From Prochlorococcus sp. AG-347-M23 (GTDB lineage Bacteria > Cyanobacteriota > Cyanobacteriia > PCC-6307 > Cyanobiaceae): 64,000 bases of DNA. The translations under genes were made by a program, and so were the position numbers. Shown in pieces: positions 42,217 through 52,034 of the stretch (the stretch's first letter is position 1; the number at the start of each line of letters is the position of its first letter). The stretch is taken from assembly GCA_003278855.1 (NCBI GenBank), contig QCCU01000001.1:1-64000 (forward strand), in the 5' to 3' direction. The notes under the pieces are model-generated. The model was not told where the DNA came from and made no database searches. It saw only the letters and a program-made list of their open reading frames with translations.

Positions 42217-43842
42217 TTATTTTTGTTTAGAAATTTTTTTTCCATAACCATATGGTTCTTCAACTAATGGAGCTTCTCCTTCCCAATTTTCAACTGGAGG
42301 TGGAGAAGATGTTAACCATTCAGGGGTAAGAGCATTCCAAGGATTATCTCCAGCATTTTTTCCATTTCTCACACTAAGGAATACGTTAATTAAAAAAGGA
42401 ATTGTACTTATAGCCATCAAAAGAGCCCCAAGGCTACTAATTTGATTAACGAACTGGAATTGAGGATCATATTCTGCAACTCTTCTTGGCATTCCATTTA
42501 AACCAAGCCAATGTTGAGGGGCAAAGCACAAGTTAAATCCAATAAAAGTAATGATAAAGTGTAAAATTCCTAATTTTTCATTGAGCATTTTCCCAGTTAC
42601 TTTGGGGAACCAATGATAAATTGAAGAGAAAATAATAAAAACAGTCCCTCCATAAACTATGTAATGAAAATGGGCTACAACGAAATAGGTATCATGTACG
42701 TGAATATCGAAAGGTACCTGTGCCAAAGCAACTCCTGTAATACCTCCAAAAACAAAATTTATAATAAATCCGCAAGAGAATAACATTGCACTATTGATGG
42801 AAATTTTACCTCCCCATAATGTTGCAACCCAATTGAAAAATTTTATACCTGTCGGAACAGCAATAAATGCTGTGGCGATAGTAAAAAATAATCTCATCCA
42901 AGGGGGCGTTCCACTCGTAAACATGTGATGCGCCCAAACAACTAAACCTAAAACTACTATCCCCATTATTGAAAAAACCATTGTTGTATATCCAAAAAGT
43001 GGTTTTCTAGCATGTACAGGAAGTATTTCACTAACCAAACCAAAGGCAGGAAGGACCATAATGTATACAGCTGGATGAGAATAAAACCAAAATAAATGCT
43101 GATAAACTACGACATTGCCACCTAAAACAGGATTGAAAAAACCTGTATTAGCGATGATATCGAAGCTAAGTAGAATTAAAGTGCCTGCTAAAACAGGAGT
43201 TGATAAAACAACTAATAGACTTGTTCCAAGCATTGCCCAACAATACATTGGCAATTGCATAAGTTTTAATCCTGGCCTTCTTAGTTTGATAATGGTCGCG
43301 ATAAAGTTTATTCCACCAAATATAGAACTGCCTCCAAGTAATATAACGCTCATAATCCAAATAATTTGTCCCGATTGAGGAGTAGTTATGCTCAAAGGAG
43401 GATAAGCCGTCCATCCAGCTTGAGCAGCACCCTCAACAAAATAGCTTGCTACCAGCATTAAACCTGAAGGAGGAATTAACCAAAAAGCTACTGCATTTAA
43501 TCTTGGGAATGCCATATCTCTTGCACCTACATAAAATGGAATTAAATAATTTCCAAAAGCACCGTTAACTACAGGCACTATCCAAAGGAATATCATTATT
43601 GTTCCGTGTAAAGTTAAAACTTGGTTATAAACATCTCTTGGCATAAAGTCAGACATTGGACTAGCTAGTTCAATTCTTATAGCGCTAGCTAACGTTCCTC
43701 CTATTAAATAGAAAAGAAAACCGCAAACTAAGTATTGTATCCCAATTACTTTATGATCAAGGCTAAAACTAAAGTATCTAAACCAGCCTTTAGGTTGAAG
43801 GCTTTCATTATTAGTTTTTTGTGGATCAATTGATATTGTCAT
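42217..43842 (-). CDS. ctaD: Cytochrome c oxidase subunit I
   Basis: 541 residues with 12 membrane helices. The heme-copper core is seen in LHGTIMIFLWIVP (heme-ligand His), HLFWFYSHPAVYIMVLPAFG (CuB His-Tyr), VWAHHMFTSG (CuB His-His) and FDIHVHDTYFVVAHFHYIVYG (heme a and a3 ligands). It reduces oxygen in the respiratory chain of thylakoid or cytoplasmic membranes. Its start overlaps the ctaC end by 4 bases. Confidence 0.97.
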   Translation of the reverse strand: MTISIDPQKTNNESLQPKGWFRYFSFSLDHKVIGIQYLVCGFLFYLIGGTLASAIRIELASPMSDFMPRDVYNQVLTLHGTIMIFLWIVPVVNGAFGNYLIPFYVGARDMAFPRLNAVAFWLIPPSGLMLVASYFVEGAAQAGWTAYPPLSITTPQSGQIIWIMSVILLGGSSIFGGINFIATIIKLRRPGLKLMQLPMYCWAMLGTSLLVVLSTPVLAGTLILLSFDIIANTGFFNPVLGGNVVVYQHLFWFYSHPAVYIMVLPAFGLVSEILPVHARKPLFGYTTMVFSIMGIVVLGLVVWAHHMFTSGTPPWMRLFFTIATAFIAVPTGIKFFNWVATLWGGKISINSAMLFSCGFIINFVFGGITGVALAQVPFDIHVHDTYFVVAHFHYIVYGGTVFIIFSSIYHWFPKVTGKMLNEKLGILHFIITFIGFNLCFAPQHWLGLNGMPRRVAEYDPQFQFVNQISSLGALLMAISTIPFLINVFLSVRNGKNAGDNPWNALTPEWLTSSPPPVENWEGEAPLVEEPYGYGKKISKQK

Positions 43843-44642
43843 AAATTTACCTCTGGTTTTTTATTTTTGTTAAACCATTCGTTGTAATCAGATTCTTCTT
43901 CAACAATTATGGAGGCTCTCATCCCTCCATGATATGGGCCACATAATTCTGCGCAAATTATCGGATATTTTCCTACTTTTGTAGGAGTGAAATTTAGAAT
44001 AGTGGGTTGCCCAGGAATAATATCCTGTTTAATTCTGAACTCTGGCACCCAAAAAGCATGAATGACATCTTTGGATTCCATTTTCATTGATACTTTTTGA
44101 TCAACAGGAACGTGCAGTTCTCCTGATATGAAATTGCCCTTTGGATAATTGAATAGAAATGCAAATTGCATAGCTGAAACTTCAATTGATAAATTATTTA
44201 TTGCTATTTCATTATCAGAAGATTGACTTATTCCAGCCCATATTTTTTCAGTGTTAGAATTCATCATTTCGTGGTTATGATTTAGTTCCTTCATTCCTCC
44301 CATTCGATCGTAGATGTTGTAGCTATATAAACCTATTAACAAAACAATTATTGAAGGAATAATTGTCCATACAATTTCTAAGCTTAAATTTCCCTCTAAA
44401 GCTATACCATCACCTATCTGATCATTTCTTTTCCTAAACTTAAATAAGCTATAAATAACAGCTATTGTCATCCCTATAAAAATAATTAATCCAATGATAA
44501 ACAGAATTTTAAAGAGTTCATCGTAAATTGGTGCATTAATACTTGCTTCAGTTGGGAGCAAATTTACATTAAAACCAATCCAAAAAGATATAGCAAAAAC
44601 AAGTGAAATAATTAATATTAAATAAATGTTTTTATTTAACAA
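43839..44642 (-). CDS. ctaC: Cytochrome c oxidase subunit II
   Basis: 267 residues. There are two membrane helices (about 7-25 and 45-70), then a periplasmic CuA domain with HAFWVPEFRIKQDIIPG and CAELCGPYHGGM, the standard ligands. CuA takes electrons from cytochrome c. It is the first gene of the ctaCDE run and is divergent from ctaA across 215 bases, which must hold promoters for both units. No consensus promoter stands out in that gap. Confidence 0.96.
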   Translation of the reverse strand: MLNKNIYLILIISLVFAISFWIGFNVNLLPTEASINAPIYDELFKILFIIGLIIFIGMTIAVIYSLFKFRKRNDQIGDGIALEGNLSLEIVWTIIPSIIVLLIGLYSYNIYDRMGGMKELNHNHEMMNSNTEKIWAGISQSSDNEIAINNLSIEVSAMQFAFLFNYPKGNFISGELHVPVDQKVSMKMESKDVIHAFWVPEFRIKQDIIPGQPTILNFTPTKVGKYPIICAELCGPYHGGMRASIIVEEESDYNEWFNKNKKPEVNL

Positions 44643-44857
44643 TTGCTCTCTAAAAATTTGTATTTATATCCTCAAGATATTCAATTTTTTTAATCCTGCA
44701 TCCTTTGTTAAAAGAAAAACATTTAAATTCACAACTTCTTAAGATTTATGAAATAAAAGGGGTATTATAAATAACTTTTTAGAGTTAATTGTCAGGGAAA
44801 AAAGATTAAATCAGTAAATTATTTTTTAAATTAAACATATTAATTTTTAATTAATGT

Positions 44858-45832
44858 TTGGATTTTGAATCTAATTTATTATGCAAAATAATAGGTTTTA
44901 TCCATTTGATTAATAACCAATTATATAAATCAAAATATCTAACAATTTTTAAAAGGTTGGGCAGCCATAGTGTATTTGCACTAATAGCACTAATCGTAAT
45001 TGGAGGTACTACGAGAGTCATGGAGGCAGGACTTGCTTGTCCAGATTGGCCATTATGTTATGGATCTTTTTTGCCTTTTAAACATATGAACTTAAGAGTA
45101 TTTCTAGAGTGGTTTCATCGTTTAGATGCTTTTCTGGTTGGAATATTAATTCTTTTTAAATTTGCGCTTTCAATTATTTGGAAAAATGAAATTCCAAATT
45201 GGTTACCTAAAACTTATTCACTATTACTTTTTCTCGTTATTGTCCAAGGATCTTTTGGAGCTTTAACAGTAATAAACTTACTTGATTCATATACTGTTAC
45301 TGGCCATCTTTTAATAGCTTTTCTACTTCTCATCACAACAATTTCAATAAATCAAAATTTAGAAAATGACGATATAGAAGAGCCATTAATTTGGTGGAGA
45401 TTTTTATTGTTTTTTCCTCTTTTACTTACTCTTATTCAATCTTTTATTGGAGTAAGGCTTTCATCAACCTGGTCAGCACATATTTGTTTATCTTTTAATA
45501 AACAATGCCTAATTCTAAATACTCATAAATTATTTGCTTTTCCAATTGCTTTTTCAATTCTATTGATTATTGCTACTGCAATTTATAAGAGAAGTTTGCT
45601 AAATGAAAATTGGAAATATCTCTCAGCACTTATTTTTCTATTGTTTTCCCAAATTGCTTTGGGTGTTTTAAGTCTTAAAACAAATTTGAATGAACCTATT
45701 TTTATTATCGGTCATCAACTTAACGCCTCTTTATTTATTTCGATATTAACAACATTAATTTTTAGAAATCCTTTTACCAAAAAAGGTATAAACCTCTCCC
45801 TAAATTCACAAATGCTTGGTATCAAATCATGA
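44858..45832 (+). CDS. ctaA: Heme A synthase
   Basis: 324 residues starting with TTG at 44858; an ATG at 44853 runs into a stop. About eight helices are visible. [20 protein letters not shown] (about 59) is the family's Cys-containing loop, and [24 protein letters not shown] and [10 protein letters not shown] supply the heme-ligand histidines. It oxidises heme O to heme A for the oxidase encoded divergently. The ctaB start overlaps its stop by 4 bases. Confidence 0.95.
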   Translation: MDFESNLLCKIIGFIHLINNQLYKSKYLTIFKRLGSHSVFALIALIVIGGTTRVMEAGLACPDWPLCYGSFLPFKHMNLRVFLEWFHRLDAFLVGILILFKFALSIIWKNEIPNWLPKTYSLLLFLVIVQGSFGALTVINLLDSYTVTGHLLIAFLLLITTISINQNLENDDIEEPLIWWRFLLFFPLLLTLIQSFIGVRLSSTWSAHICLSFNKQCLILNTHKLFAFPIAFSILLIIATAIYKRSLLNENWKYLSALIFLLFSQIALGVLSLKTNLNEPIFIIGHQLNASLFISILTTLIFRNPFTKKGINLSLNSQMLGIKS

Positions 45833-46830
45833 ACAGTAGTAACTTAGAAAACTTGAATTATAAATCTTCAATTAGGGATGAAGTTGTACCTTCAAGAAAA
45901 AAAATAACTTTGCCGCCTTGGCTTGAAGTAGCAAAACCCAGATTAATCCCTCTTTTACTGGCAACAACTTTGGGAGGAATGGCTTTAACTGAAGAATGGC
46001 CTTTGTCTTCACCGAAACTTATCTGTACTTTAGGAGGCGGAGCCTTGGCAGCAGCAGCAGCAGGAGCTCTTAATTGCTTGTGGGAAATGGAATTAGATAA
46101 AAGGATGACCAGAACTAGCAAAAGAGCTTTGCCAGCAGGAAAGTTGTCATCTGAGACTGTATTTTTAGCTGCCGTATCATGTACTTTGGCAGCTTCGATG
46201 CTATTAGTAAGTGGTGTAAATTTTTTGGCTGCGGGATTAACTCTTCTTGGTTTATTTAGCTACGTAATTTTATATACAGTTATTTTGAAACCTCGTACAA
46301 CAAAAAATATTGTCTTCGGAGGAGTTGCTGGTGCGATACCACCTTTAGTTGGGGCATCTGCTGCTACAGGGCATGTAGGTCTTAGTGGTTGGTGGTTGTT
46401 TGGTTTAGTAATGTTATGGACCCCAGCTCATTTTTGGGCACTTGCAATTTTGTTGAAGGATGATTACGCATCTGTTGGTATTCCTATGCTCCCTTCTGTT
46501 AAAGGATCTGTTTTTACTGCTAAAGCGATTTCTCGTTATGGATGGGCAACAATTTTAATGAGTATTATGGGAGTTTTTGCCTTACCTGAAGGGGGTCTTT
46601 TATACGGAATTATGTTATTGCCATTTAATGGAAGACTTTTGCAATTAATAAACGAATTAAAGAAATCTCCTGATGATCTTTCAAGAGCAAAGTCACTCTT
46701 TAGATGGTCTATTCTCTATATGTTTGGTATTTGTCTTTTGTTATTAATTTCCAGAACCCAACTATCTGTAGAATTTGAGCAGCAATCTATGCAAATATTT
46801 TTATCTATAGTATCTCTGCTTAGTAATTAA
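45829..46830 (+). CDS. ctaB: Protoheme IX farnesyltransferase (heme O synthase)
   Basis: 333 residues. It is a UbiA-type prenyltransferase with about nine spans. The first Asp-rich site is [20 protein letters not shown] (about 82); ALPAGKL follows, and the second site is in [20 protein letters not shown] (about 206). It adds the farnesyl chain to heme B, and the product goes to CtaA. It overlaps ctaA and is followed after 39 bases by an ABC exporter. Confidence 0.96.
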   Translation: MNSSNLENLNYKSSIRDEVVPSRKKITLPPWLEVAKPRLIPLLLATTLGGMALTEEWPLSSPKLICTLGGGALAAAAAGALNCLWEMELDKRMTRTSKRALPAGKLSSETVFLAAVSCTLAASMLLVSGVNFLAAGLTLLGLFSYVILYTVILKPRTTKNIVFGGVAGAIPPLVGASAATGHVGLSGWWLFGLVMLWTPAHFWALAILLKDDYASVGIPMLPSVKGSVFTAKAISRYGWATILMSIMGVFALPEGGLLYGIMLLPFNGRLLQLINELKKSPDDLSRAKSLFRWSILYMFGICLLLLISRTQLSVEFEQQSMQIFLSIVSLLSN

Positions 46831-46869
46831 ATTAGATGTAAAATGTTTTTTAAGTAAATTGTAAGTTTG

Positions 46870-47886
46870 ATGGATTATATAAAAGTAAAAGGGCTTTCAA
46901 AATCTTATTCAGATATCAAGGCATTAAAAAATTTATCGATAGAAATTGAAGCTGGCACATTATTCGGAATACTAGGCCCGAATGGTGCTGGCAAATCAAC
47001 ACTAATAAAAATACTTGCTACTTTAATAGAGCCTGATAGTGGAGAAGTTTTTATAAATAATATTAATCTGATAAAAAATTCAAGGAGAATTAGAGAATTA
47101 ATTGGTTATGTTGCCCAAGACATTGCACTCGATAAAATATTAACTGGACGAGAGCTTTTGGATTTTCAATCAGATTTATATCACATCAACAAAAATAAAA
47201 AATTTGAAAGGATAAATAAATTAATAGATCAATTAGAAATGAATGATTGGATTGATCGTAAGTGCGGAACTTATTCAGGGGGAATGAAAAGAAGAATAGA
47301 TCTGGCAGCTGGACTTTTACATTTGCCCCAAGTATTAATTTTGGATGAACCTACAGTTGGTTTAGATATTGAAAGTAGAAATATTATATGGCAACTTTTG
47401 AAAGATTTGAGAAATAATGGAATGACCATTATTTTAAGTAGTCACTATCTTGATGAAATAGATAAATTGGCAGATAGATTAGTGATAATTGATGATGGAA
47501 GAGTTATAGCAAAAGGGACTCCTGCAGGGCTCAAAAATAAATTAGGAGGAGATAGAGTAACTTTGAAAGTAAGAGAATTTAGTAATCAGGAAGAAGCAAA
47601 TAATATATCTAAAATTTTATCTTCAATAGATGGAATTAGTCAGATTATCATAAATGAAGCTCAAGGTTTCTCGATAAATTTCGTAGCAGATAAGCAAAAA
47701 GATTTACTTACGAAGCTAAAAGTGGAATTGGCTTTCTCAAAGTTTGAAATTTTTTCTCTTACCCAAAGTCAGCCAAGCTTGGATGATGTATATCTTCAGG
47801 CAACTGGAAAAACATTATTGGATGCTGAAATTTCTATGGCAGGGAAAAGAGACCTAAAAAAAGAATCAAAGCAATCCATGCGATAA
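46870..47886 (+). CDS. ABC-2 type transporter ATP-binding protein (DrrA-like)
   Basis: 338 residues from ATG 46870; a TTG one codon upstream is an alternative. Walker A is GPNGAGKSTLIKIL (about 36), the signature YSGGMKRRIDLAAGLL (about 137), and Walker B VLILDEPTVGLD (about 155). The C-terminal 100 residues form the DrrA-type extension (GDRVTLKVREFSNQEEA). It should energise the membrane protein encoded 48 bases downstream. The substrate could be a lipid, polysaccharide or drug-like compound. Confidence 0.92.
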   Translation: MDYIKVKGLSKSYSDIKALKNLSIEIEAGTLFGILGPNGAGKSTLIKILATLIEPDSGEVFINNINLIKNSRRIRELIGYVAQDIALDKILTGRELLDFQSDLYHINKNKKFERINKLIDQLEMNDWIDRKCGTYSGGMKRRIDLAAGLLHLPQVLILDEPTVGLDIESRNIIWQLLKDLRNNGMTIILSSHYLDEIDKLADRLVIIDDGRVIAKGTPAGLKNKLGGDRVTLKVREFSNQEEANNISKILSSIDGISQIIINEAQGFSINFVADKQKDLLTKLKVELAFSKFEIFSLTQSQPSLDDVYLQATGKTLLDAEISMAGKRDLKKESKQSMR

Positions 47887-47934
47887 AAAAACTTTTGGTT
47901 AACTAACTATAATGAAGACTAATTACTGCTAATT

Positions 47935-48759
47935 ATGGAATTACAACAGTATAATTTATTTTTTTTATATCAAGAAACATTTGCCTTAACAAAGAGATTA
48001 TTTATTCAATTAAAAAGAAGACCATCAACACTTTTAGCGGGAATATTACAACCAATAATTTGGCTTTTTTTATTTGGGGCATTATTCTCTAAAGCGCCTG
48101 AAGGTTTTTTACCAGGTGTTGATTCTTATGGGAATTTTTTAGGAGCAGGACTTATTGTTTTTACTGCTTTTAGCGGAGCCCTTAACTCCGGTCTTCCTTT
48201 AATGTTTGATAGAGAGTTTGGATTTCTTAATAGATTACTTGTAGCTCCTTTAACGAGTCGATTATCCATAGTTTTATCTTCTTTTTTTTACATAACAATC
48301 TTGAGCTTTGTTCAGAGTATTGTAATAATGATTGTTTCATACATTTTGGGTTATGGATGGCCCAACTTATATGGTTTAGCAATTGTATTTATAACACTAA
48401 TTTTATTAGTTCTTTTTGTGACATCAATAAGTTTATGTTTAGCGTTTGTTTTGCCGGGACATATTGAATTAATCGCTCTTATATTCGTAATAAATTTACC
48501 TCTTCTATTTGCGAGTACTGCTTTAGCTCCAATCTCTTTTATGCCAAATTGGCTGGGCTGGTTAGCTTCATTAAATCCATTAACTTTTGCTATTGAACCT
48601 ATTAGGACTGCCTATACAAAAACTATGGATTTAGAATTAGTGGCTTTACATGCCCCATATGGTGATTTAACTTGTAAAAGTTGTATCTCAATTTTATTTT
48701 CTTTAACAGTTTTTTCCTTGATTATTATAAGGCCTCTGTTAAATAGAAAGTTAAATTAG
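47935..48759 (+). CDS. ABC-2 type transporter permease
   Basis: 274 residues with about six membrane helices and the ABC-2 family pattern (TLLAGILQPIIWLFLFGALF, about 32; ALAPISFMPNWLGWLASLNP, about 195). It is the membrane partner of the ATPase just upstream, and the pair stands behind ctaB. A role in exporting a lipid or glycan is possible but not shown. The next gene begins 7 bases later. Confidence 0.91.
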   Translation: MELQQYNLFFLYQETFALTKRLFIQLKRRPSTLLAGILQPIIWLFLFGALFSKAPEGFLPGVDSYGNFLGAGLIVFTAFSGALNSGLPLMFDREFGFLNRLLVAPLTSRLSIVLSSFFYITILSFVQSIVIMIVSYILGYGWPNLYGLAIVFITLILLVLFVTSISLCLAFVLPGHIELIALIFVINLPLLFASTALAPISFMPNWLGWLASLNPLTFAIEPIRTAYTKTMDLELVALHAPYGDLTCKSCISILFSLTVFSLIIIRPLLNRKLN

Positions 48760-48766
48760 AAATTTT

Positions 48767-49180
48767 ATGCTTTTAAAAAATCATTTAATAGAAGTTTTTA
48801 AACAAGCCTCTTTAGAAAATAATTTTTTGCTTAAAGAAAATATTGTTCTTAAGTGGGTCCATAGATTTGGGATTGATTCATTAAATGATTTATTAATCTA
48901 TAGTTCACTACAAAAAGAAAATCAAGAACATATATCTTTAATTGATGAAGTGCATGAAGAAAATCAAGAACAAATTAAGCTTGAATTATCAAAAACTTTT
49001 GAAAATATTGAAGAAACAAAGATGGAATCAAATGGCATGGAAACTGCTAGAAGCAATGAAATTTCTTGCAATAATCAAAATCCTAATAAAATAAATCAAT
49101 TTACTGAAACCCCAAAATTGCCTCTACCTTATATTAAAAATTTAAGAAAGTGGATTAACAACGATAAAAAAGCTAGTTAG
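48767..49180 (+). CDS. Hypothetical acidic protein
   Basis: 137 residues, not recognised. The first 60 residues may fold (LLKENIVLKWVHRFGIDSLN), the middle is Glu/Asn-rich with an internal near-repeat (KENQEHISLI and EENQEQIKLE), and the end has PKLPLPYIKNLRKW. There is no signal or membrane segment. It follows the ABC permease by 7 bases, and its stop is 3 bases from the convergent groEL stop. Confidence 0.7.
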   Translation: MLLKNHLIEVFKQASLENNFLLKENIVLKWVHRFGIDSLNDLLIYSSLQKENQEHISLIDEVHEENQEQIKLELSKTFENIEETKMESNGMETARSNEISCNNQNPNKINQFTETPKLPLPYIKNLRKWINNDKKAS

Positions 49181-49183
49181 CTT

Positions 49184-50881
49184 TTACATCATACCCGGCA
49201 TTCCCATGCCACCCATTCCTGGCATTCCCATGCCACCCATTCCTGGCATTCCCATACCACCCATTCCTCCCATTGGATCTCCACCTGGTCCTCCAGGGGC
49301 TGCGGCTTCGGGCTCTGGAATGTCTGCCATCGCAACTTCTGTTGTGAGGAGCATAGCTGCAATAGATACTGAATCTTGAAGAGCTAATCTTATTACTTTG
49401 GTTGGATCTAAGATTCCTGAATCTTTTAAATCCTCATATTTTCCTGAATTAGCATTAAAGCCTTTTTTAAGTCTTTTAATTTCAGCCACAACTACATCTC
49501 CATTAAACCCAGCATTTTTTGCTATCTGTTTGGTGGGTTCCAAAAGGGCTTCTTTGACTATATTTATCCCTGTTCTTAAATCATCTGAAGATGTTTCACT
49601 TAAATTTAAAAGGTCATCTGATATTTCAATTAAAGTTTGTCCTCCTCCAGAAACAACACCCTCTTCAATAGCAGCTTTCGTAGCATTAAGGGAATCTTCG
49701 ATTCTCAACTTTTTATGCTTCATCTCTGTTTCTGTAGCAGCTCCTACCTTGATAAGAGCTACTCCTCCGGCTAGTTTGGCTATCCTTTCATTTATTTTAT
49801 CCTGATCATACTCAGATTCAGTTATATTAACTTCTCTCTTTAATTTCTTTACTCTCGCTTTAACTAAATCTTTAGTGTCTTCAAAGGCAACAATTGTAGT
49901 TTTATCCTTTGTGATAGTTATTTTTTTTGCTTTTCCTAAATCATTAAGCGATACTTTATCAAGAGTCATCGATTTATCTTCGCTAATTAACTTAGCCCCT
50001 GTAAGAATTGCAATATCTTCGAGGGCTGCTTTTCTTCTCTCACCAAATAACGGAGCTCTAACGGAAGCAACATTTAAAACCCCACTATTCTTATTTAAAA
50101 CCAGAGTAGTTAAAGCTTCTCCTTCGATATCTTCAGCAAGAATTAGAAAAGGTGAACCTGACTTCTGAATTTCTTCAAGTATTGGAACTAGATCAACTAA
50201 AGTTGAGACTTTTTGATCAGTTATTAATATTTTAGGATTTTCAAGTTCACAAATTTGTCTTTCTTGGTCTGTTACGAAATATGGAGAACTATAACCTCTA
50301 TCAAAAGACATACCTTCAGTTATATCTAATTCTGTTTCTAGTGATTGAGATTCTTCGACAGTTATTACACCATCTGAAGTAACAATATCCATTGCTTTCG
50401 AAATTATAGATCCAATTTCTTCATCACCTCCAGCACTAACTGTTGCAACTTTTTGGATATCAGAACCATTTAATGAAATACTTTTGGAACTTAATTTTTC
50501 TAAGACAAAAGCTAGGCCTGCCTCCATACCTTTTTTTAACTCCATAGGGTTGGCGCCAGAAGCAATATTTTTTAATCCCTCCTGAACCATCTTCTGAGCC
50601 AGAATGGTTGCTGTTGTTGTTCCATCACCAGCACTCTCTTTTGTCTTGGATGCAACTTGTTCTATTAATTTCGCACCTAAATTAGAAATAGGGTTTTCAA
50701 TCTCGATCTCTTTAGCAACTGTAGATCCATCTCTTACTATATCTGGTGAACCAAATTTCTTTTCTATTACAACGTTTTTTGCCTTCGGCCCAATAGTAAC
50801 CTTTACCGCATTAGCTACGAAATTAACACCTTTTTCTAGCGCTTCTCTTGATTCATTAGAAAAACTTAACTGTTTAGCCAT
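49184..50881 (-). CDS. groEL: Chaperonin GroEL, copy without groES
   Basis: 565 residues. The ATPase motif [18 protein letters not shown] is at about 86 and [12 protein letters not shown] at about 410. The C-terminus has a GGM-type tail (MGGMGMPGM repeated three times, then GMM). GroEL folds cytosolic proteins. No groES lies next to it, so this is the second, unlinked cyanobacterial copy (often called groEL2). I see no CIRCE inverted repeat in the 131 bases upstream. These second copies are generally regarded as less essential. Confidence 0.96.
   Translation of the reverse strand: MAKQLSFSNESREALEKGVNFVANAVKVTIGPKAKNVVIEKKFGSPDIVRDGSTVAKEIEIENPISNLGAKLIEQVASKTKESAGDGTTTATILAQKMVQEGLKNIASGANPMELKKGMEAGLAFVLEKLSSKSISLNGSDIQKVATVSAGGDEEIGSIISKAMDIVTSDGVITVEESQSLETELDITEGMSFDRGYSSPYFVTDQERQICELENPKILITDQKVSTLVDLVPILEEIQKSGSPFLILAEDIEGEALTTLVLNKNSGVLNVASVRAPLFGERRKAALEDIAILTGAKLISEDKSMTLDKVSLNDLGKAKKITITKDKTTIVAFEDTKDLVKARVKKLKREVNITESEYDQDKINERIAKLAGGVALIKVGAATETEMKHKKLRIEDSLNATKAAIEEGVVSGGGQTLIEISDDLLNLSETSSDDLRTGINIVKEALLEPTKQIAKNAGFNGDVVVAEIKRLKKGFNANSGKYEDLKDSGILDPTKVIRLALQDSVSIAAMLLTTEVAMADIPEPEAAAPGGPGGDPMGGMGGMGMPGMGGMGMPGMGGMGMPGMM
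49197..49268 (-). repeat. Three 24-base tandem repeats encoding the GGM tail of GroEL
   Basis: Units lie at 49197-49220, 49221-49244 and 49245-49268 (forward-strand unit starting GGCATTCCC). Units 1 and 2 are identical, and unit 3 differs at one base. Each codes eight residues of the flexible C-terminal tail. Copy number may vary between strains. Confidence 0.9.
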
Positions 50882-51012
50882 GTTTGCTCGATCTTTTGTC
50901 TTATTCTAATCTCCCATAGAATCATTTTTAAGGGATATTTTATTAAGTGGGGAAAGCCGAATTTCTTTTAATAGGACATACAAATTAACTCAAATAAGAG
51001 TATCTTTAAGTT

Positions 51013-51192
51013 ATGGAAGAAACAAATAATCTTATTTTTACTCTTACTGCAATCCTCGCGATTGCTATGACACTAATATACTTTCCTTTAAGATTTTTCT
51101 TAACATTAACTGCTAGAAGTCGAAGACTAAAACTTTTACAAAAAATTAGAAGGTTGAGAGATGAATTAGGCCAGCCTTATGAAAGTACATAA
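51013..51192 (+). CDS. Single-span membrane protein of unknown function
   Basis: 59 residues. One hydrophobic segment (about 7-33, LIFTLTAILAIAMTLIYFPL) is followed by a basic helix (SRRLKLLQKIRRLRDELGQ). It is too short for usual gene calling. It ends one base before the fabG stop on the other strand. The pattern suits a small bitopic membrane protein with a positive cytosolic tail; I recall similar ORFs in picocyanobacteria but cannot check. Confidence 0.65.
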   Translation: MEETNNLIFTLTAILAIAMTLIYFPLRFFLTLTARSRRLKLLQKIRRLRDELGQPYEST

Positions 51193-51942
51193 CTAAATAC
51201 TCATACCCCCGTCTATACTGATTGTTTGCCCTGTAATGTAACTTCCTGCATCACTTGAAACTAAGAATGACACTAAGTTTGCAATTTGAGTACAACTTCC
51301 TAATTTCCCTAAAGGGATAACTTTAAGTATCTCTTCAGTATTAAGTTTTTCAGTCATTTCTGTTTCTATAAAGCCTGGAGCTATTGCATTTACGTTTATA
51401 CCTCTTGAAGCAAATTCTTTAGCACAAGTTTTGGTGAATCCAATAACTCCAGCTTTAGCTGCAGAATAATTTGCTTGACCGGGATTACCAATTATTCCAA
51501 CAACAGATGAAATATTTACGATACTACCACTTCTTTTTTTCATCATAAATTTTGAAGCATATTTTGTACAAAGAAAAACCCCTTTTAAGTTTGTATTTAA
51601 TACATCATCCCATTGTTCCGATTTCATTCTCATCAATAGTCCATCTCTAGTAATACCAGCATTGTTAATAAGAATATCAATGGAACCATTAATTTTTATG
51701 ATTTCTTCAAAAGCTGAACTGACAGAATCCTCTCTTGATACATCAAATTTTAATTTATGAGCTTTACCTCCCGAATTTTTTATTGAATTTACAACTTCTT
51801 CAGCTTTTTCATCAGAAGAAGAGTAATTAATAAAAACTTCTGCTCCTAAGCGGCTTAGTTCTAAAGCAATTTCTTTACCAATTCCTCTGCTAGCTCCAGT
51901 GATTAAAGCAACTTTGCCTGATAATGAATCTGTATTTGACAT
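51193..51942 (-). CDS. fabG: 3-oxoacyl-[acyl-carrier-protein] reductase
   Basis: 249 residues. The cofactor loop is TGASRGIGKEIA (about 16), then NNAGITRDGLLMRM (about 90), the catalytic Ser in IVNISSVVG (about 143) and YSAAKAGVIGFTKT (about 156). The end SYITGQTISIDGGMSI is typical of FabG. It reduces beta-ketoacyl-ACP in fatty acid synthesis with NADPH. It is divergent from ispD across 92 bases. Confidence 0.95.
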   Translation of the reverse strand: MSNTDSLSGKVALITGASRGIGKEIALELSRLGAEVFINYSSSDEKAEEVVNSIKNSGGKAHKLKFDVSREDSVSSAFEEIIKINGSIDILINNAGITRDGLLMRMKSEQWDDVLNTNLKGVFLCTKYASKFMMKKRSGSIVNISSVVGIIGNPGQANYSAAKAGVIGFTKTCAKEFASRGINVNAIAPGFIETEMTEKLNTEEILKVIPLGKLGSCTQIANLVSFLVSSDAGSYITGQTISIDGGMSI

Positions 51943-51976
51943 TATGAAATTTTATAATTTTCAATCGTAGTACTAT

Positions 51977-52006
51977 TTGTGTAAAGATATTACTTTTATT
52001 TATAAT
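51977..52006 (+). promoter_or_regulatory. Candidate promoter of ispD
   Basis: TTGTGT at 51977-51982 and TATAAT at 52001-52006 are 18 bases apart; transcription would start near 52013, about 22 bases before the GTG start of ispD. The short leader fits the picture known for Prochlorococcus. Sequence match only. Confidence 0.45.
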
Positions 52007-52034
52007 TGTCTAGGAAATATTAAGTCCTTCTATT

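Noticed and set aside
49398..50168. Open frames antisense to groEL (135 and 97 codons)
   Set aside because: They mirror groEL codons on the opposite strand, have Ser/Leu-rich composition and no recognisable domain; shadows of the real gene.
50882..51012. CIRCE or K-box element upstream of groEL
   Set aside because: No TTAGCACTC inverted repeat is present; a weak ACTC/GAGT inverted repeat and an ATTCGG string do not fit the consensus spacing.
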